This document shows positions 9,122 to 21,500 of a DNA stretch of 64,000 bases, piece after piece (position 1 is the first letter of the stretch; each line of letters begins with the position of its first letter). Both the position numbers and the translations under genes were made by a program. Source of the stretch: Pectobacterium aroidearum. Lineage in GTDB: Bacteria; Pseudomonadota; Gammaproteobacteria; Enterobacterales; Enterobacteriaceae. The notes under the pieces were generated by a model, which worked only from the letters and a program-made list of their open reading frames with translations, made no database searches and was not told where the DNA came from. Location: NCBI RefSeq assembly GCF_015689195.1, contig NZ_CP065044.1:2976001-3040000 (forward strand). Direction: 5' to 3'.

Positions 9122-9919
9122 CTAGCAGTCAGAACTCAGGAATCGATAAAGCTCTCGGGAGTGGTAACGCCAGACATGCGCCTGATTCACGGGGACTATC
9201 GGCATTAATGCATTACAAACCAGCACCTCATCCGCATCGGCCAATGCAGCCACAGGTTCACTGACGATCTGTAGATCGAAGTCAGAACCTGCCAGCGAGG
9301 CAATAATATGCTGCCGGGCAACGCCATCTACACCAGACTGAGATACATCCGGCGTATAGACATGATTTCCTTTGCGCCAGAATAAATTAGCGGCACAGCA
9401 TTCCACTAGCGCACCGGAAGTGTCAAGCACGAGGGTCTCATCGGCTGATGTCTGGTCAAGATGCGCGCGAATCAGCACCTGCTCAAGACGATTCAGATGT
9501 TTTATGCCCGCCAACAGCGGATTTTTAGCTAGCGCCACCGGGCTAAGATTCAGGCTAATCCCTTGTGCGCGCCAATTGGCATAGTGCGCAGGATAGCCTG
9601 CCTGCATGACGATCCGGGTTGGCTGCATGCAGCCTTGGGGACTATAGCCACGCCCGCCAGCACCGCGCGTTAGCATCACTTTCACTACGCCGTCCGCCCG
9701 TCCCTGTGCTGCCAGTTTCATTTCCGCAATCAGGCCTTCCCAGTCAACAAGTGGGAATAACAGGCGTGTCGCGGCCTGTTGCAGGCGCGCGATATGTCGA
9801 TCAAACCAGACAACCTCTCCAGCACTGACTCTGGCTGTCGTAAAGCAGCCGTCACCATACTGTGTCGCCCGATCGAGCACCGAGAGCTGTTCCTGTAACT
9901 GGCCATTAATCCACAGCAT
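9122..9919 (-). CDS. pabC: Aminodeoxychorismate lyase (PabC)
   Basis: PLP enzyme that converts 4-amino-4-deoxychorismate to p-aminobenzoate and pyruvate for folate synthesis. 265 residues with start at ATG 9919, chosen because GGAGCTTATT precedes it and E. coli PabC starts at the same place (MxxINGxxxExLxVxDRATQxGDG). The longer form to 9943 has no good ribosome site. The PLP lysine is in GIKHLNRLEQVL. First gene of the operon running through ycfH, and downstream of fabF as in E. coli. Confidence 0.94.
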   Translation of the reverse strand: MLWINGQLQEQLSVLDRATQYGDGCFTTARVSAGEVVWFDRHIARLQQAATRLLFPLVDWEGLIAEMKLAAQGRADGVVKVMLTRGAGGRGYSPQGCMQPTRIVMQAGYPAHYANWRAQGISLNLSPVALAKNPLLAGIKHLNRLEQVLIRAHLDQTSADETLVLDTSGALVECCAANLFWRKGNHVYTPDVSQSGVDGVARQHIIASLAGSDFDLQIVSEPVAALADADEVLVCNALMPIVPVNQAHVWRYHSRELYRFLSSDC

Positions 9920-10003
9920 AATAAGCTCCGCATCATTCATCATCGTCAGCTTGCCAGTAAAGCTGCGTTGCAGACAAGCAGGTGTGTCTGATTTTATGCA
10001 GGC

Positions 10004-10031
10004 AAAAAAAAACCCGGAAACCGGGTTTTTT
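10004..10031. terminator. Terminator after fabF
   Basis: AACCCGG-AAA-CCGGGTT with A and T runs on both sides, 16 bases after the fabF stop; strong on the minus strand. Confidence 0.9.
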
Positions 10032-10046
10032 AAAACACTATTGCGA

Positions 10047-11369
<1,323 letters not shown>

Positions 11370-11606
11370 TTACTGCTGGTTAGCCTGAATGAAATCAATG
11401 GCTGCCTGAACAGTCGTGATTTTTTCAGCTTCTTCGTCTGGAATCTCAGTATCAAATTCTTCTTCCAGAGCCATTACCAGCTCAACAGTGTCAAGAGAAT
11501 CAGCGCCGAGGTCATCAACGAAAGAAGCATTGTTTACGACTTCTTCCTGCTTAACACCAAGCTGTTCAACGATGATTTTCTTAACGCGTTCTTCGATAGT
11601 GCTCAT
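11370..11606 (-). CDS. acpP: Acyl carrier protein
   Basis: Carries growing acyl chains on 4'-phosphopantetheine during fatty acid, lipid A and phospholipid synthesis. 78 residues, very acidic, with the modified Ser in [20 protein letters not shown] (about Ser37 counting Met). The gene has a 154-base upstream region (11607-11760) that probably carries its own strong promoter, consistent with the high abundance of ACP. Confidence 0.98.
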   Translation of the reverse strand: MSTIEERVKKIIVEQLGVKQEEVVNNASFVDDLGADSLDTVELVMALEEEFDTEIPDEEAEKITTVQAAIDFIQANQQ

Positions 11607-11760
11607 ACTCTTAAATTTCCTATCAAAACTCGCTTTCGCGATGGTTTTCGTAGTGTATAAAATGTTTGAAAAGATGCAACAAAATCTCGGCTGGTCGAAC
11701 CACGATTTTGTGCTATTTTGCGGTTATCACCGCAAATAATGCAAATAGTTTTCGAGCTTT

Positions 11761-12495
11761 TTAGATCATATACATGCCGCCATTGACATGCAATGTTTCG
11801 CCAGTAATGTAAGCAGCTTCATCAGAGGCTAAAAATACAACAGCACTGGCGATTTCTTTAGCATCACCGAGACGGTTAGCTGGAACCGACGTCAAAATGC
11901 CTGCTCGCTGTTCTTCTGTCAATGCCTGAGTCATATCTGTTTCGATAAAACCAGGTGCGACGACGTTGACCGTAATACCACGAGAAGCCACTTCACGCGC
12001 GAGGGATTTGCTGAACCCAATCAGCCCCGCCTTCGCTGCCGCATAGTTAGCTTGCCCTGCATTGCCCATCGTTCCCACAACAGAACCGATGGTAATGATA
12101 CGACCAAAACGTTTCTTCATCATGGCACGCATTACTGCTTTAGACATGCGGAATACCGACGTCAGATTGGTATCCAGAATATCGTGCCATTCATCATCTT
12201 TCATACGCATCAGCAGGTTATCACGCGTGATACCAGCGTTATTGATAAGGATATCAACTTCCCCGAATTCCGCGCGAATTTCTGCCAATACGCTTTCTAC
12301 TGATGCTGCATCGGCAACATTCAGCATATAACCTTTACCGTTCTCACCCAGCCAGCCGCTAATTGCTTCAGCACCTTTTTCGCTGGTTGCGGTACCAATG
12401 ACTTTTGCCCCGCGGGCAACCAACGTCTCGGCGATGGCACGCCCTATACCACGGCTTGCACCGGTAACCAGTGCAATTTTCCCCTCAAAACTCAT
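11761..12495 (-). CDS. fabG: 3-oxoacyl-ACP reductase (FabG)
   Basis: NADPH-dependent reduction of beta-ketoacyl-ACP. 244 residues, short-chain dehydrogenase fold: cofactor motif VTGASRGIGRAIA near residue 10, NNAGITRDN, catalytic Ser in TIGSVVG and YxxxK in NYAAAKAG. It lies 14 bases downstream of fabD, inside the plsX-fabH-fabD-fabG run, with GGAGAAGACA before the ATG. Confidence 0.97.
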   Translation of the reverse strand: MSFEGKIALVTGASRGIGRAIAETLVARGAKVIGTATSEKGAEAISGWLGENGKGYMLNVADAASVESVLAEIRAEFGEVDILINNAGITRDNLLMRMKDDEWHDILDTNLTSVFRMSKAVMRAMMKKRFGRIITIGSVVGTMGNAGQANYAAAKAGLIGFSKSLAREVASRGITVNVVAPGFIETDMTQALTEEQRAGILTSVPANRLGDAKEIASAVVFLASDEAAYITGETLHVNGGMYMI

Positions 12496-12509
12496 TGTCT
12501 TCTCCGTTC

Positions 12510-13439
12510 TTATTTCTCAATCGCCGCTGATAGAGAAGCAGGATCGTTCACCGCAGCTGCTGTCAGGGTATCGACGATTCGTTTGGTTAAGCCAGTCAAT
12601 ACTTTACCCGGCCCGACTTCTAACAGTGACTCAACGCCCTGAGAGGCCATAAATTCAACACAGTCAGTCCAGCGCACGGGGCGATAAAGCTGGCGTACCA
12701 ACGCATCGCGAATCGCTTCCGGCGTCGTTTCGATGCTCGCATCAACATTATTGACCACTGGAATGACCGGTGAATTAAAGGTCACGGATTCCAGCGCAAC
12801 AGCAAGTTTCTTCGCCGCTGGTTCCATTAACGCACAGTGTGACGGCACACTGACAGGCAGCGGCAGTGCACGCTTCGCGCCAGCGGCTTTACACGCTGCA
12901 CCAGCACGCTCAACGGCGTCTTTATTGCCCGCAATCACCACCTGGCCCGGTGAATTGAAGTTTACCGGAGAGACCACTTGCCCCTGCGCGGATTCTTCAC
13001 ACGCTTTGGCAATGGCATCGTTATCAAGCCCGATAATCGCAGACATCGCGCCCGTTCCTTCCGGTACCGCTTCCTGCATCAGCTTGCCACGCAGTTCAAC
13101 TAAACGGACAGCCTGTTGAAAATCGAGAACACCAGCACAAACCAGTGCGGAATATTCACCCAGGCTATGGCCGGACATCAGCGCTGGCGTTTTTCCGCCC
13201 TGCTGCTGCCAGACACGCCAGATAGCAACAGAAGCGGTCAGTAACGCAGGCTGAGTCTGCCAGGTTTTATTCAACTCTTCAGCAGGCCCTTGTTGGGTGA
13301 GTTGCCATAAGTCATAACCTAACGCTTCGGAAGCCTGAGCAAACGTCTCGGTGACAATTGGGTATTCTGCCGCAAGCTCGGCCAACATCCCTACCGTCTG
13401 CGATCCCTGACCGGGAAACACCATTGCAAATTGCGTCAT
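12510..13439 (-). CDS. fabD: Malonyl-CoA:ACP transacylase (FabD)
   Basis: Transfers malonyl groups from CoA to ACP. 309 residues. N-terminal FPGQGSQTVGM, nucleophile Ser in SGHSLGEYSAL near residue 92, and the catalytic His in SVPSHCALM near residue 201. It lies 16 bases after fabH. Confidence 0.97.
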   Translation of the reverse strand: MTQFAMVFPGQGSQTVGMLAELAAEYPIVTETFAQASEALGYDLWQLTQQGPAEELNKTWQTQPALLTASVAIWRVWQQQGGKTPALMSGHSLGEYSALVCAGVLDFQQAVRLVELRGKLMQEAVPEGTGAMSAIIGLDNDAIAKACEESAQGQVVSPVNFNSPGQVVIAGNKDAVERAGAACKAAGAKRALPLPVSVPSHCALMEPAAKKLAVALESVTFNSPVIPVVNNVDASIETTPEAIRDALVRQLYRPVRWTDCVEFMASQGVESLLEVGPGKVLTGLTKRIVDTLTAAAVNDPASLSAAIEK

Positions 13440-13455
13440 ATCACAATCCTGTTAA

Positions 13456-14409
13456 TTAAAAACGAACCAGCGCGGAACCCCAGGTAAAACCGCCGCCGAA
13501 GGCTTCAAGCAGCACCAGTTGCCCTGGTTTAATGCGCCCATCGCGCACGGCTTCATCAAGCGCTGAAGGCACGGAAGCCGCGGAGGTATTACCATGACGA
13601 TCCAACGTCACAACCACCTTGTCCATCCCCATACCCAGCTTTTTCGCCGTGGCGCTAATGATTCGCAGGTTAGCCTGATGAGGCACCAACCAGTCTAATT
13701 CACTTTTGTCCAGTTGAGCCGCTTGCAGCGTTTCTTCAACGATATGTGCCAGTTCAGTCACCGCCACTTTAAAGACTTCATTACCCGCCATCGTCAGGTA
13801 AGCAGGCGTCTCCGCATGGTTACGATCCTGATGCGGCAGCGCCAGCAGTTCGCCATAGCGCCCATCAGCATGCAGATGGGTAGAAAGAATACCCGGCTGC
13901 TCTGATTGCGTTAACAGCACCGCACCCGCTCCATCACCGAATAAAATCAGCGTGCCGCGATCTTCAGGATCCAATGTACGAGACAGCGTATCGGAACCAA
14001 TCACCAGTGCGTATTTCACCGCACCATTTTTAACATATTGATCGGCAACGCTCAGCGCATAGGTAAAACCTGCACAGGCAGCCGCCAGATCGAAAGCGAT
14101 CGTATCTTTGATCCCTAACAACTGCTGAACCTGACAGGCAGAGCTCGGGAAAGCATGGCTTGATGATGTTGTCGCAACAATCAGAAGACCGACTTCAGAA
14201 GGATCGACATTTGCCATTTCCAGCGCTTTCTGCGCGGCACGGTATCCCATGGTCGCAACGTTCTCATCCGGCGCAGCAATTCGGCGCTCACGGATTCCAG
14301 TACGTGTGACGATCCATTCGTCCGTCGTTTCCACCATCTTTTCTAAATCAGCGTTCGTCCTGATTTGTTCAGGCAGGTAGCTGCCCGTTCCGATTATTTT
14401 TGTATACAT
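13456..14409 (-). CDS. fabH: 3-oxoacyl-ACP synthase III (FabH)
   Basis: Starts each fatty acid by condensing acetyl-CoA with malonyl-ACP. 317 residues, same as E. coli. Catalytic Cys in [11 protein letters not shown] (about residue 112), His in VPHQANLRI and Asn in [10 protein letters not shown]. It begins six bases after the plsX stop, so it is probably cotranscribed and coupled. Confidence 0.97.
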   Translation of the reverse strand: MYTKIIGTGSYLPEQIRTNADLEKMVETTDEWIVTRTGIRERRIAAPDENVATMGYRAAQKALEMANVDPSEVGLLIVATTSSSHAFPSSACQVQQLLGIKDTIAFDLAAACAGFTYALSVADQYVKNGAVKYALVIGSDTLSRTLDPEDRGTLILFGDGAGAVLLTQSEQPGILSTHLHADGRYGELLALPHQDRNHAETPAYLTMAGNEVFKVAVTELAHIVEETLQAAQLDKSELDWLVPHQANLRIISATAKKLGMGMDKVVVTLDRHGNTSAASVPSALDEAVRDGRIKPGQLVLLEAFGGGFTWGSALVRF

Positions 14410-14415
14410 GTACGC

Positions 14416-15462
14416 TTAGTCACTCTTGGGTAATACCGCTTCTAGACGGGCGGCAATCCGGTCGGGAAGCTGCCGCCGTACCGTCTGCATTGCCTGTTCA
14501 ATAGCAACCGCAAACGCTCTCTGGTTTGCTGCACCATGGCTTTTGATTACAGTTCCCCGTAATCCTAGCAGACATGCGCCATTATATTGATCGGGGTTCA
14601 AATGACCGAAACGCTTTGATAAGCGCTTTTGTAACAAACGTCCCAGCCATTTCAACCACCAGGACCGTTTTTGTTTTTGCCCCGGGCCTGAGGCTGGCGA
14701 TTTCAGCAGTGACAGAAACATCCTTACCACGCCTTCCACCGTTTTCAGTGTGACATTACCCACAAAGCCGTCACAGACCATCACATCCGTTTTCCCAGTC
14801 AGCAGATCGTTGCCTTCCAGATAACCGATATAATTTATTGATGGTGCCTCTTTTAACTGTGCCGCTGCTTCACGGATAGTGCTCAGCCCTTTGCTTTCTT
14901 CTTCACCAATATTCAACAACGCGACCCGAGGGTTCTTCAGTTCCAGCACTTCTTCCGCCATGACTGAACCCATCACGGCAAACTGAACCAGCATTGTGCT
15001 ATCACAGTCAACATTCGCTCCCAGATCCAACACGACGGTCTTTCCGTGCTGCTGGTGAGGTAAGACCGACACCAATGCGGGTCGCTCAATACCTTCAAGT
15101 GGCTTAATCAAAAGCTTGGCCAGCCCCATGAGCGCACCCGTGTTGCCTGCACTCACACAGGCCTGTGCTCTGCCGTCTTTAATCAACTCAAGCGCTATGC
15201 GCATTGAGGTACCACGGCTCGCACGAATAGCCTGCGACGGCCTCGCATCACTAGCAATAACCGACTCCGCCGGAACAACTTCTAAGCGGGAAAGTAAATC
15301 AGAATCGACTTTGGCAAGTAATGGTGTAATCGCAGCAGGATCGCCGACTAATAACAAATTGAGAGCTGGATTAGAAGCCAGTGCCTGCAATGCAGCAGGC
15401 ACTGTTACGCAGGGACCAAAATCCCCGCCCATCGCATCTAACGCCAGAGTTAGGCGTGTCAA
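14416..15462 (-). CDS. plsX: Phosphate acyltransferase PlsX
   Basis: Makes acyl-phosphate from acyl-ACP for the PlsY route into phospholipids and links fatty acid synthesis to membrane growth. 348 residues beginning [17 protein letters not shown]. The start is a TTG at 15462 with AAGG about eight bases upstream, matching the TTG start known for E. coli plsX; an alternative TTG at 15477 would place that AAGG inside the coding region. Later motifs include [12 protein letters not shown] and [12 protein letters not shown]. Confidence 0.93.
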   Translation of the reverse strand: MTRLTLALDAMGGDFGPCVTVPAALQALASNPALNLLLVGDPAAITPLLAKVDSDLLSRLEVVPAESVIASDARPSQAIRASRGTSMRIALELIKDGRAQACVSAGNTGALMGLAKLLIKPLEGIERPALVSVLPHQQHGKTVVLDLGANVDCDSTMLVQFAVMGSVMAEEVLELKNPRVALLNIGEEESKGLSTIREAAAQLKEAPSINYIGYLEGNDLLTGKTDVMVCDGFVGNVTLKTVEGVVRMFLSLLKSPASGPGQKQKRSWWLKWLGRLLQKRLSKRFGHLNPDQYNGACLLGLRGTVIKSHGAANQRAFAVAIEQAMQTVRRQLPDRIAARLEAVLPKSD

Positions 15463-15491
15463 GGTATTGCCTTGCAAATAATTCGCAAGAA

Positions 15492-15662
15492 TTACTTAGC
15501 AATGACCTTGCGACCGCGGTAGTAACCATCCGCAGTGATGTGGTGACGCAGGTGAGTTTCGCCAGAAACTTTATCTACGGATACAGAAGAGGTAGTCAGC
15601 GCATCGTGTGAACGACGCATACCACGTTTGGAACGGCTAGGTTTGTTTTGTTGTACGGCCAT
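15492..15662 (-). CDS. rpmF: Ribosomal protein L32
   Basis: A 56-residue basic protein of the large ribosomal subunit. Translation starts [20 protein letters not shown] and ends [11 protein letters not shown]. It sits between yceD and plsX, the conserved bacterial yceD-rpmF-plsX order that couples ribosome and membrane synthesis. An AAGG-type ribosome site (AGTAAGGTCC) precedes ATG 15662. Confidence 0.97.
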   Translation of the reverse strand: MAVQQNKPSRSKRGMRRSHDALTTSSVSVDKVSGETHLRHHITADGYYRGRKVIAK

Positions 15663-15678
15663 GGACCTTACTCCTTAA

Positions 15679-16200
15679 TTACTTACGCTTTAAACTGGCT
15701 AATACGGCAAACGGATTTGGTTTTTCCGCCTCTTCAGGCAGTTGGCCAAACACCATGTCCGCTTCGGACACTTCACAGTGTTCAGAATCATGCACCGGGG
15801 CGATAGGCAACATCAGAATAATTTCATCTTCAATCATTGCCAGCAGATCGACTTCGCCAAACTCATCAACGCCGATCGGCTCATACGCTTCCGGTAACGC
15901 TTCGGCCTGCTCATCATTGACGACCGGGCTAAAACAGAATGTCGCATGGACTTGATGCTCAAACGGCTTTCCGCAACGTTGACACATCAGTGTGACCGTA
16001 ACATCGGCGTTACCGTCAATCACTGCCAGACGCTGATTATCAATATTGAAAGATAAAGAGGCCTGAACATCACTATCCACACTCACCACTGATTCGGCAA
16101 CACGCTCTACTTGTTCTGGCGAATAGATACCAACGTAGTCTAAACGCTTCTGAGCAGTGCGGACCGCATCAAGGGTTAAGGGTAATTTTACCTTTTGCAT
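15679..16200 (-). CDS. yceD: YceD family protein (DUF177), linked to 23S rRNA accumulation
   Basis: 173 residues; members are needed for normal 23S rRNA processing or accumulation in bacteria and plants, mechanism unclear. Visible signatures are a single CxxC pair in [12 protein letters not shown] (about residue 75), an acidic region after it, and the conserved tail with [11 protein letters not shown]. First gene of the yceD-rpmF-plsX-fab operon, divergent from yceF across 16201-16340, which must hold both promoters. In E. coli this intergenic space also encodes the small RNA SraB; I cannot confirm a counterpart here. Confidence 0.92.
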   Translation of the reverse strand: MQKVKLPLTLDAVRTAQKRLDYVGIYSPEQVERVAESVVSVDSDVQASLSFNIDNQRLAVIDGNADVTVTLMCQRCGKPFEHQVHATFCFSPVVNDEQAEALPEAYEPIGVDEFGEVDLLAMIEDEIILMLPIAPVHDSEHCEVSEADMVFGQLPEEAEKPNPFAVLASLKRK

Positions 16201-16340
16201 AGGGCGCGCATATTAACGTCGTAACGACATAGAGTCAAAGAAAAAGGCAGTGGTACACCACCTTTCACCAATATTCGCTTCCAGAGCGGCGCACAGTTTA
16301 AAATGCCTTTCATCATTACGCTACGGTTTATCAAAAAATT

Positions 16341-16925
16341 ATGCAGCAGATCGTTCTCGCTTCAACTTCACCTTATCGCCGGGCCTTATTGGAAAAGCTG
16401 GGCCTCCCCTTTGTTTGCGCGTCGCCAGACATCGATGAAACCCCACAGCCGGGTGAAGATGCCGTCGATCTCGTGCTTCGCCTTGCTGAAAGCAAAGCCC
16501 TAACGTTAGCCGCACACTACCCCAATCACCTGATTATCGGCTCCGATCAGGTTTGCGTTCTGGGAAATACCATTACGGGAAAACCCCATAATAAGGAGAA
16601 TGCAACGCGACAGTTACAGCAGGCCAGCGGGAAATGCGTTTCCTTCTTTACCGGTTTAGCGCTTTTCAATAGTGCGACCCAAGAAATACAACGCATCGCG
16701 GAACCATTTGACGTGCATTTTAAAACGCTAACGGATGCGGAAATTGACGGCTATCTGGAGAAGGAACAGCCGTGGAACTGCGCGGGCAGTTTCAAAAGCG
16801 AAGGGTTGGGTATTGCCCTCTTTGAACGATTATCCGGGCGCGATCCTAATACGCTCATTGGGTTACCACTGATCGCGCTGATTCAGATGCTACAAAAGGA
16901 AGGCGTTAATCCTTTGACGGAGTAA
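16341..16925 (+). CDS. yceF: YceF, Maf-like 7-methyl-GTP pyrophosphatase
   Basis: House-cleaning nucleotide pyrophosphatase; the E. coli enzyme prefers m7GTP. 194 residues. N-terminal [19 protein letters not shown] is the Maf signature, SDQVCVLG carries the catalytic Asp, and [11 protein letters not shown] closes the domain. No clear ribosome site before ATG 16341, but the start fits the family. Confidence 0.95.
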   Translation: MQQIVLASTSPYRRALLEKLGLPFVCASPDIDETPQPGEDAVDLVLRLAESKALTLAAHYPNHLIIGSDQVCVLGNTITGKPHNKENATRQLQQASGKCVSFFTGLALFNSATQEIQRIAEPFDVHFKTLTDAEIDGYLEKEQPWNCAGSFKSEGLGIALFERLSGRDPNTLIGLPLIALIQMLQKEGVNPLTE

Positions 16926-16931
16926 TACAAA

Positions 16932-16961
16932 TCGGGATAGCACGATGACGCGCTATCCCGA
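16932..16961. terminator. Stem-loop between converging yceF and rluC
   Basis: Perfect 10-bp arms TCGGGATAGC and GCTATCCCGA around a 10-base loop. No T run follows on either strand, so it may be a weak terminator or a 3'-end-protecting hairpin. Confidence 0.5.
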
Positions 16962-16992
16962 CAGATAAAGGCGTGATAAGCGATACGCGTCG

Positions 16993-17949
16993 TTATGCTT
17001 TTGTCTTACGCAACGCCTGAAGACAGCGACGTAGCCCATTATCCAAAGGCGCTTCGATTCTCAACGTCTCGCCAGTATTCGGATGCTCAAAACGCAGTGC
17101 CTGCGCATGCAGGAACAGACGTTTTAAACCGGTGTCCGCCAGTTGCTCATCGAATTCACGATCGCCGTAACGGTCATCAAATGCTATCGGATGCCCAGCA
17201 TATTGAGTGTGTACACGAATTTGATGCGTACGTCCGGTGACAGGACTCGCCCTTACCAGAGTTGCATGCTCAAAACGCTCTTCTACCTTAAAGCGCGTTT
17301 CCGACGGCTTACCTTCGCTGTTAACCCGCACAACGCGCTCACCGCTTTGTAGAATATTTTTTAGCAACGGTGCCTGAACAACCTTGCAATGGGATTGCCA
17401 TTGTCCGCGAACCAGCGCCAGGTAATCTTTTTGCATGCCTTTCAGCCGCAGCTGTTCATGCAGAGAACGCAAAGCCGAACGTTTTTTCGCTACCAGCAAA
17501 ACGCCTGACGTATCGCGATCGAGGCGGTGTACTAGCTCCAGAAAACGCGCTTCCGGACGTAAAGCACGCAGGCCTTCAATTACGCCGAAGCTCAGACCGC
17601 TCCCGCCATGCACAGCGGTACCCGAGGGCTTATTCAGCACCAGCAGGTAGTCATCTTCGTAAATAATGCACTCGGCCAACGCCGCGACTTTACCAAGACT
17701 CGCAGAAACAGGCGTTTCATCACGTTCTGCCTGCCGAACAGGCGGAATACGAATGACATCGCCGTCGAGCAATTTATACTCAGGCTTGACCCGTTTCTTA
17801 TTTATCCTTACCTCGCCTTTACGCAAGATACGGTAAATCATGCTTTTAGGCACACCCTTTAAGTGGGTATGCAAAAAGTTATCGACGCGCTGCCCCGCTT
17901 CATCTGCGGAGATCGTCACAAATTGTACTGAAGGATTATCTGTTTTCAT
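16993..17949 (-). CDS. rluC: 23S rRNA pseudouridine synthase RluC (positions 955/2504/2580)
   Basis: 318 residues. N-terminal S4 RNA-binding domain (QRVDNFLHTHLKGVPKSMIYRILRKGEVRINKKR) followed by the RluA-type catalytic domain with the Asp in LVHRLDRDTSGVLLVAK. Start ATG 17949 is preferred over the TTG at 17973 from alignment with E. coli RluC (MKTETPSV). It is divergent from rne, as in E. coli. Confidence 0.95.
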   Translation of the reverse strand: MKTDNPSVQFVTISADEAGQRVDNFLHTHLKGVPKSMIYRILRKGEVRINKKRVKPEYKLLDGDVIRIPPVRQAERDETPVSASLGKVAALAECIIYEDDYLLVLNKPSGTAVHGGSGLSFGVIEGLRALRPEARFLELVHRLDRDTSGVLLVAKKRSALRSLHEQLRLKGMQKDYLALVRGQWQSHCKVVQAPLLKNILQSGERVVRVNSEGKPSETRFKVEERFEHATLVRASPVTGRTHQIRVHTQYAGHPIAFDDRYGDREFDEQLADTGLKRLFLHAQALRFEHPNTGETLRIEAPLDNGLRRCLQALRKTKA

Positions 17950-18199
17950 GATGCGCGATTCTAAATAGAGCAACCCGATAGCGCCACTTCTTTTTCTGTG
18001 CTTAACTGTGTGTCTGACTTATGAAGATATTGTTGCACTATCGGGTAAGTAACGCGGGTAAGTGACGCGAGTATGTAACGGGCGAATTGCGTTGTAGCAT
18101 CAAACCCTGTCCGTTTTGGCGATAACGACACAACTATCTTTATACAGACAGGCAAAGTCACCTTGCTATAACGGTATCAGCAGTGGAATAATGCTTTTG

Positions 18200-18568
18200 C
18201 GTTTCCCACGCGGATTTCCGATAAAACAAGGGGAAATTGCGAAATTATTAAATTTGCCTGATGACGCACACACGCAGCAATGGCGTAAGACGTAATGCGA
18301 AATCAAGCAGTTAGCGGGCTGCGGATTGCAGCTTGGCCGGCAAATGGAATCAGATCTGGCGACATTATTCAGAAGCTGTTCCCTCAGTAAATGCGCTGTT
18401 TTCCATCAGGAAACACAGGCTACCGAAACATGCGTCTCTATGCAGGCGACAACCGGGAGGTTGACGTCCCTGCGATAAGCCACGAGGCCATCGGTTCACT
18501 CCGGTCATGCGGTTCTTTTGTCCGCAGCTCTATCAATAATGCAAGTAAAAATAACGAGTAAGTTGAAG
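18200..18568 (+). promoter_or_regulatory. Long 5' leader of rne, autoregulatory element (boundaries approximate)
   Basis: The ~620-base space 17950-18568 between rluC and rne has no convincing gene. Its rne-proximal ~370 bases match the size of the ~361-base E. coli rne leader, through which RNase E controls its own mRNA. Several hairpins are visible, for example GCAGG at 18450 pairing with CCTGC near 18470 around an inner AACC/GGTT stem, followed by a GCGATAAGCCA segment resembling E. coli as I recall it. The exact start is inferred. Confidence 0.55.
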
Positions 18569-21500
18569 ATGAAAAGAATGTTAATTAACGCAACTCAGCA
18601 GGAAGAGTTGCGTGTTGCCTTGGTTGATGGTCAACGGCTGTATGATTTGGATATCGAAAGTCCAGGTCATGAGCAGAAGAAAGCAAATATCTACAAAGGT
18701 AAAATCACTCGTATCGAACCCAGTCTTGAAGCGGCTTTTGTTGATTACGGCGCAGAAAGACATGGTTTCCTCCCTCTTAAAGAAATCGCCCGCGAATACT
18801 TCCCCAGTAACTATGCTTCCCATGGTCGTCCTAACATTAAAGACGTGTTACGTGAAGGTCAGGAAGTCATTGTTCAGGTAGACAAAGAAGAGCGTGGCAA
18901 CAAAGGCGCAGCGCTGACTACCTTTATCAGTCTGGCGGGTAGCTATCTGGTCTTAATGCCGAATAACCCGCGCGCCGGTGGAATCTCCCGTCGCATCGAA
19001 GGTGACGATCGCACCGAGCTCAAAGAAGCGCTGGGTTCGCTGCAACTGCCTGATGGCATGGGTCTCATTGTTCGTACTGCTGGTGTGGGTAAATCCGCTG
19101 AAGCCCTGCAATGGGATCTGGCTTTCCGTCTGAAACACTGGGACGCGATCAAAAAAGCCGCCGAAGGCCGCCCTGCACCATTCCTGATCCATCAGGAAAG
19201 TAACGTGATTGTTCGCGCCTTCCGTGACTATCTGCGCCCAGATATTGGCGAAATCCTGATCGACAATCCGAAAATTCTCGATCTGGCGAAAGAACACATT
19301 TCTGCGCTGGGTCGTCCTGATTTCAGCAGCAAAATCAAATTGTACAGTGGTGAAATCCCGCTTTTCAGCCACTACCAGATTGAATCGCAGATCGAGTCGG
19401 CTTTCCAGCGTGAGGTGCGCCTGCCGTCCGGCGGTTCTATCGTTATCGATACCACCGAAGCACTGACGGCGATTGATATCAACTCCGCCCGTGCAACACG
19501 CGGTGGCGATATTGAAGAAACCGCGTTTAATACTAACCTTGAAGCCGCAGACGAAATTGCTCGCCAATTGCGCCTGCGTGACCTCGGTGGCCTGATCGTT
19601 ATCGACTTTATCGATATGACTCCGGTTCGCCACCAGCGTGAAGTGGAAAACCGCCTGCGCGACTCCGTACGTCAGGATCGTGCACGTATCCAGATTGGCC
19701 GCATTTCCCGCTTCGGTCTGCTGGAAATGTCGCGTCAGCGTCTGAGTCCGTCACTGGGTGAATCCAGCCATCACGTCTGCCCACGTTGTAGCGGTACAGG
19801 TACGATTCGTGACAATGAATCACTTTCTCTGTCTATTCTTCGCCTGATTGAAGAAGAAGCGCTGAAAGAAAACACCAAAGAAGTCCACGCGATTGTTCCA
19901 GTCCAGATTGCTTCTTATCTGCTGAACGAGAAGCGTGATGCCGTTAACGCCATTGAGAAACGTCAAGGCGGCGTGCGTGCGGTCATCGTGCCACACGATG
20001 GCATGCAAACGCCTCACTACTCCGTTGTCCGCGTCCGTAAAGGCGAAGAAAAGCCAACGCTTAGCTATCTGCTGCCTCAGCGTTTGGAAACGGAAACACA
20101 GCAACAGCAAGACGAACAGACGATTGAACGTAAACAGCCTGAGCAACCGGCTTTAGCAACGTTTACTATGGCCGAAATGCCAGCGGAAACCGCACCGTCG
20201 GTAGCCAAAGCGACGCCTGCTGCGGCGAAACCTGCGGAAGCCGCTCAACCAGGCCTCATCAGCCGTTTCTTCACTGCCTTAAAAAGCGCCTTTGCTTCTG
20301 AACCTGCGGTAAAAGCAGCGGATAACGTTGGCGAGAAGAAGGCAGAAGAAGAGAAATCGGCTGATGGTCAGCGTTCTGAGCGCCGGAATTCTCGTCGTCA
20401 GGGCAATAACCGCCGCGATCGCAATTCTCGTGATGATCGTGGTTCTCGTGACAATCGTGAACAGCGTGATGAGCAGCGCCGTAATAAGCGACAGAACGAG
20501 GAAGTGGTTGCGGAAAACGCGGAGAAAACCAGTTCAGAAGAACAACCGCGTCGTGAGCCGCGTGCTGAGCGCCAGCGTCGTCGTCAGGATGAGCGCCGTC
20601 AGGCTCCTGCTGAAGCAAAAACTCAGGCAACTGTTGATGATTCCGATGACAACGTAGCCGAGCAGGATAAACCGACTCAGATTATGCCACGTCGTCAACG
20701 CCGTCAGTTGTCGCAGAAAGTACGTGTTCAGTCTGACACTCAGCAGGATACCCTCTCCGATAGCACAGTGCCTGTCGCTGTTCCATCTGAGCAGGCTCAA
20801 TCCTATGTCAAGTCAAACGAGGCTGCGGTAGACAACAACGAGGTCGATAGCGAGCAAAACGACGCAAATCGTGCGAACGCCGAGAATGGGGGAATGCCAC
20901 GTCGTTCACGCCGTTCGCCGCGTCACCTACGCGTCAGCGGCCAGCGCCGTCGTCGCTATCGTGATGAACGCTACCCGTCTCAGTCTCCGATGCAGTTGGA
21001 GTTTGCCGCCGCATCACCGGAAATGGCATCAGGAAAAGTGTGGATCAGCTATCCTCTTGCCCAGACACAGCAGGCTGAAGGCCAACCGCAGGACGAAAAC
21101 GTTGCGGCGATTGAAACACCGCTGTTGCCAACCGTCGTCGAAACGGCAGTGACTACGCAAATCGATACCGCAGAATCCAACCTAGCTGAAAATGTGGCGA
21201 TTGCTGAAACCGCGGTTCAGGAAAACGCTGTTGTCACCGCAACAGCACAATCTGCCGACGTGATTCAGGATAGCAATGTCGCAAATGTCGAGGTGAGTGC
21301 CGCAGACGAAGATACCGTCGTCGAGCCCGTTACCGAGAACACCGCTATCGACGATGCTATCGCTGCAGTTGCCGTAAGTGCCGTTGAGGAAGCAAAGGCT
21401 GCTGATACGGCTCTGGCTGCTGAAGACGCACAGATCGTTGAACCTGTTGCGACTGAAACTGTAATTGCTGAAACTTTAGCTACTAGCGATGTCGCTACGG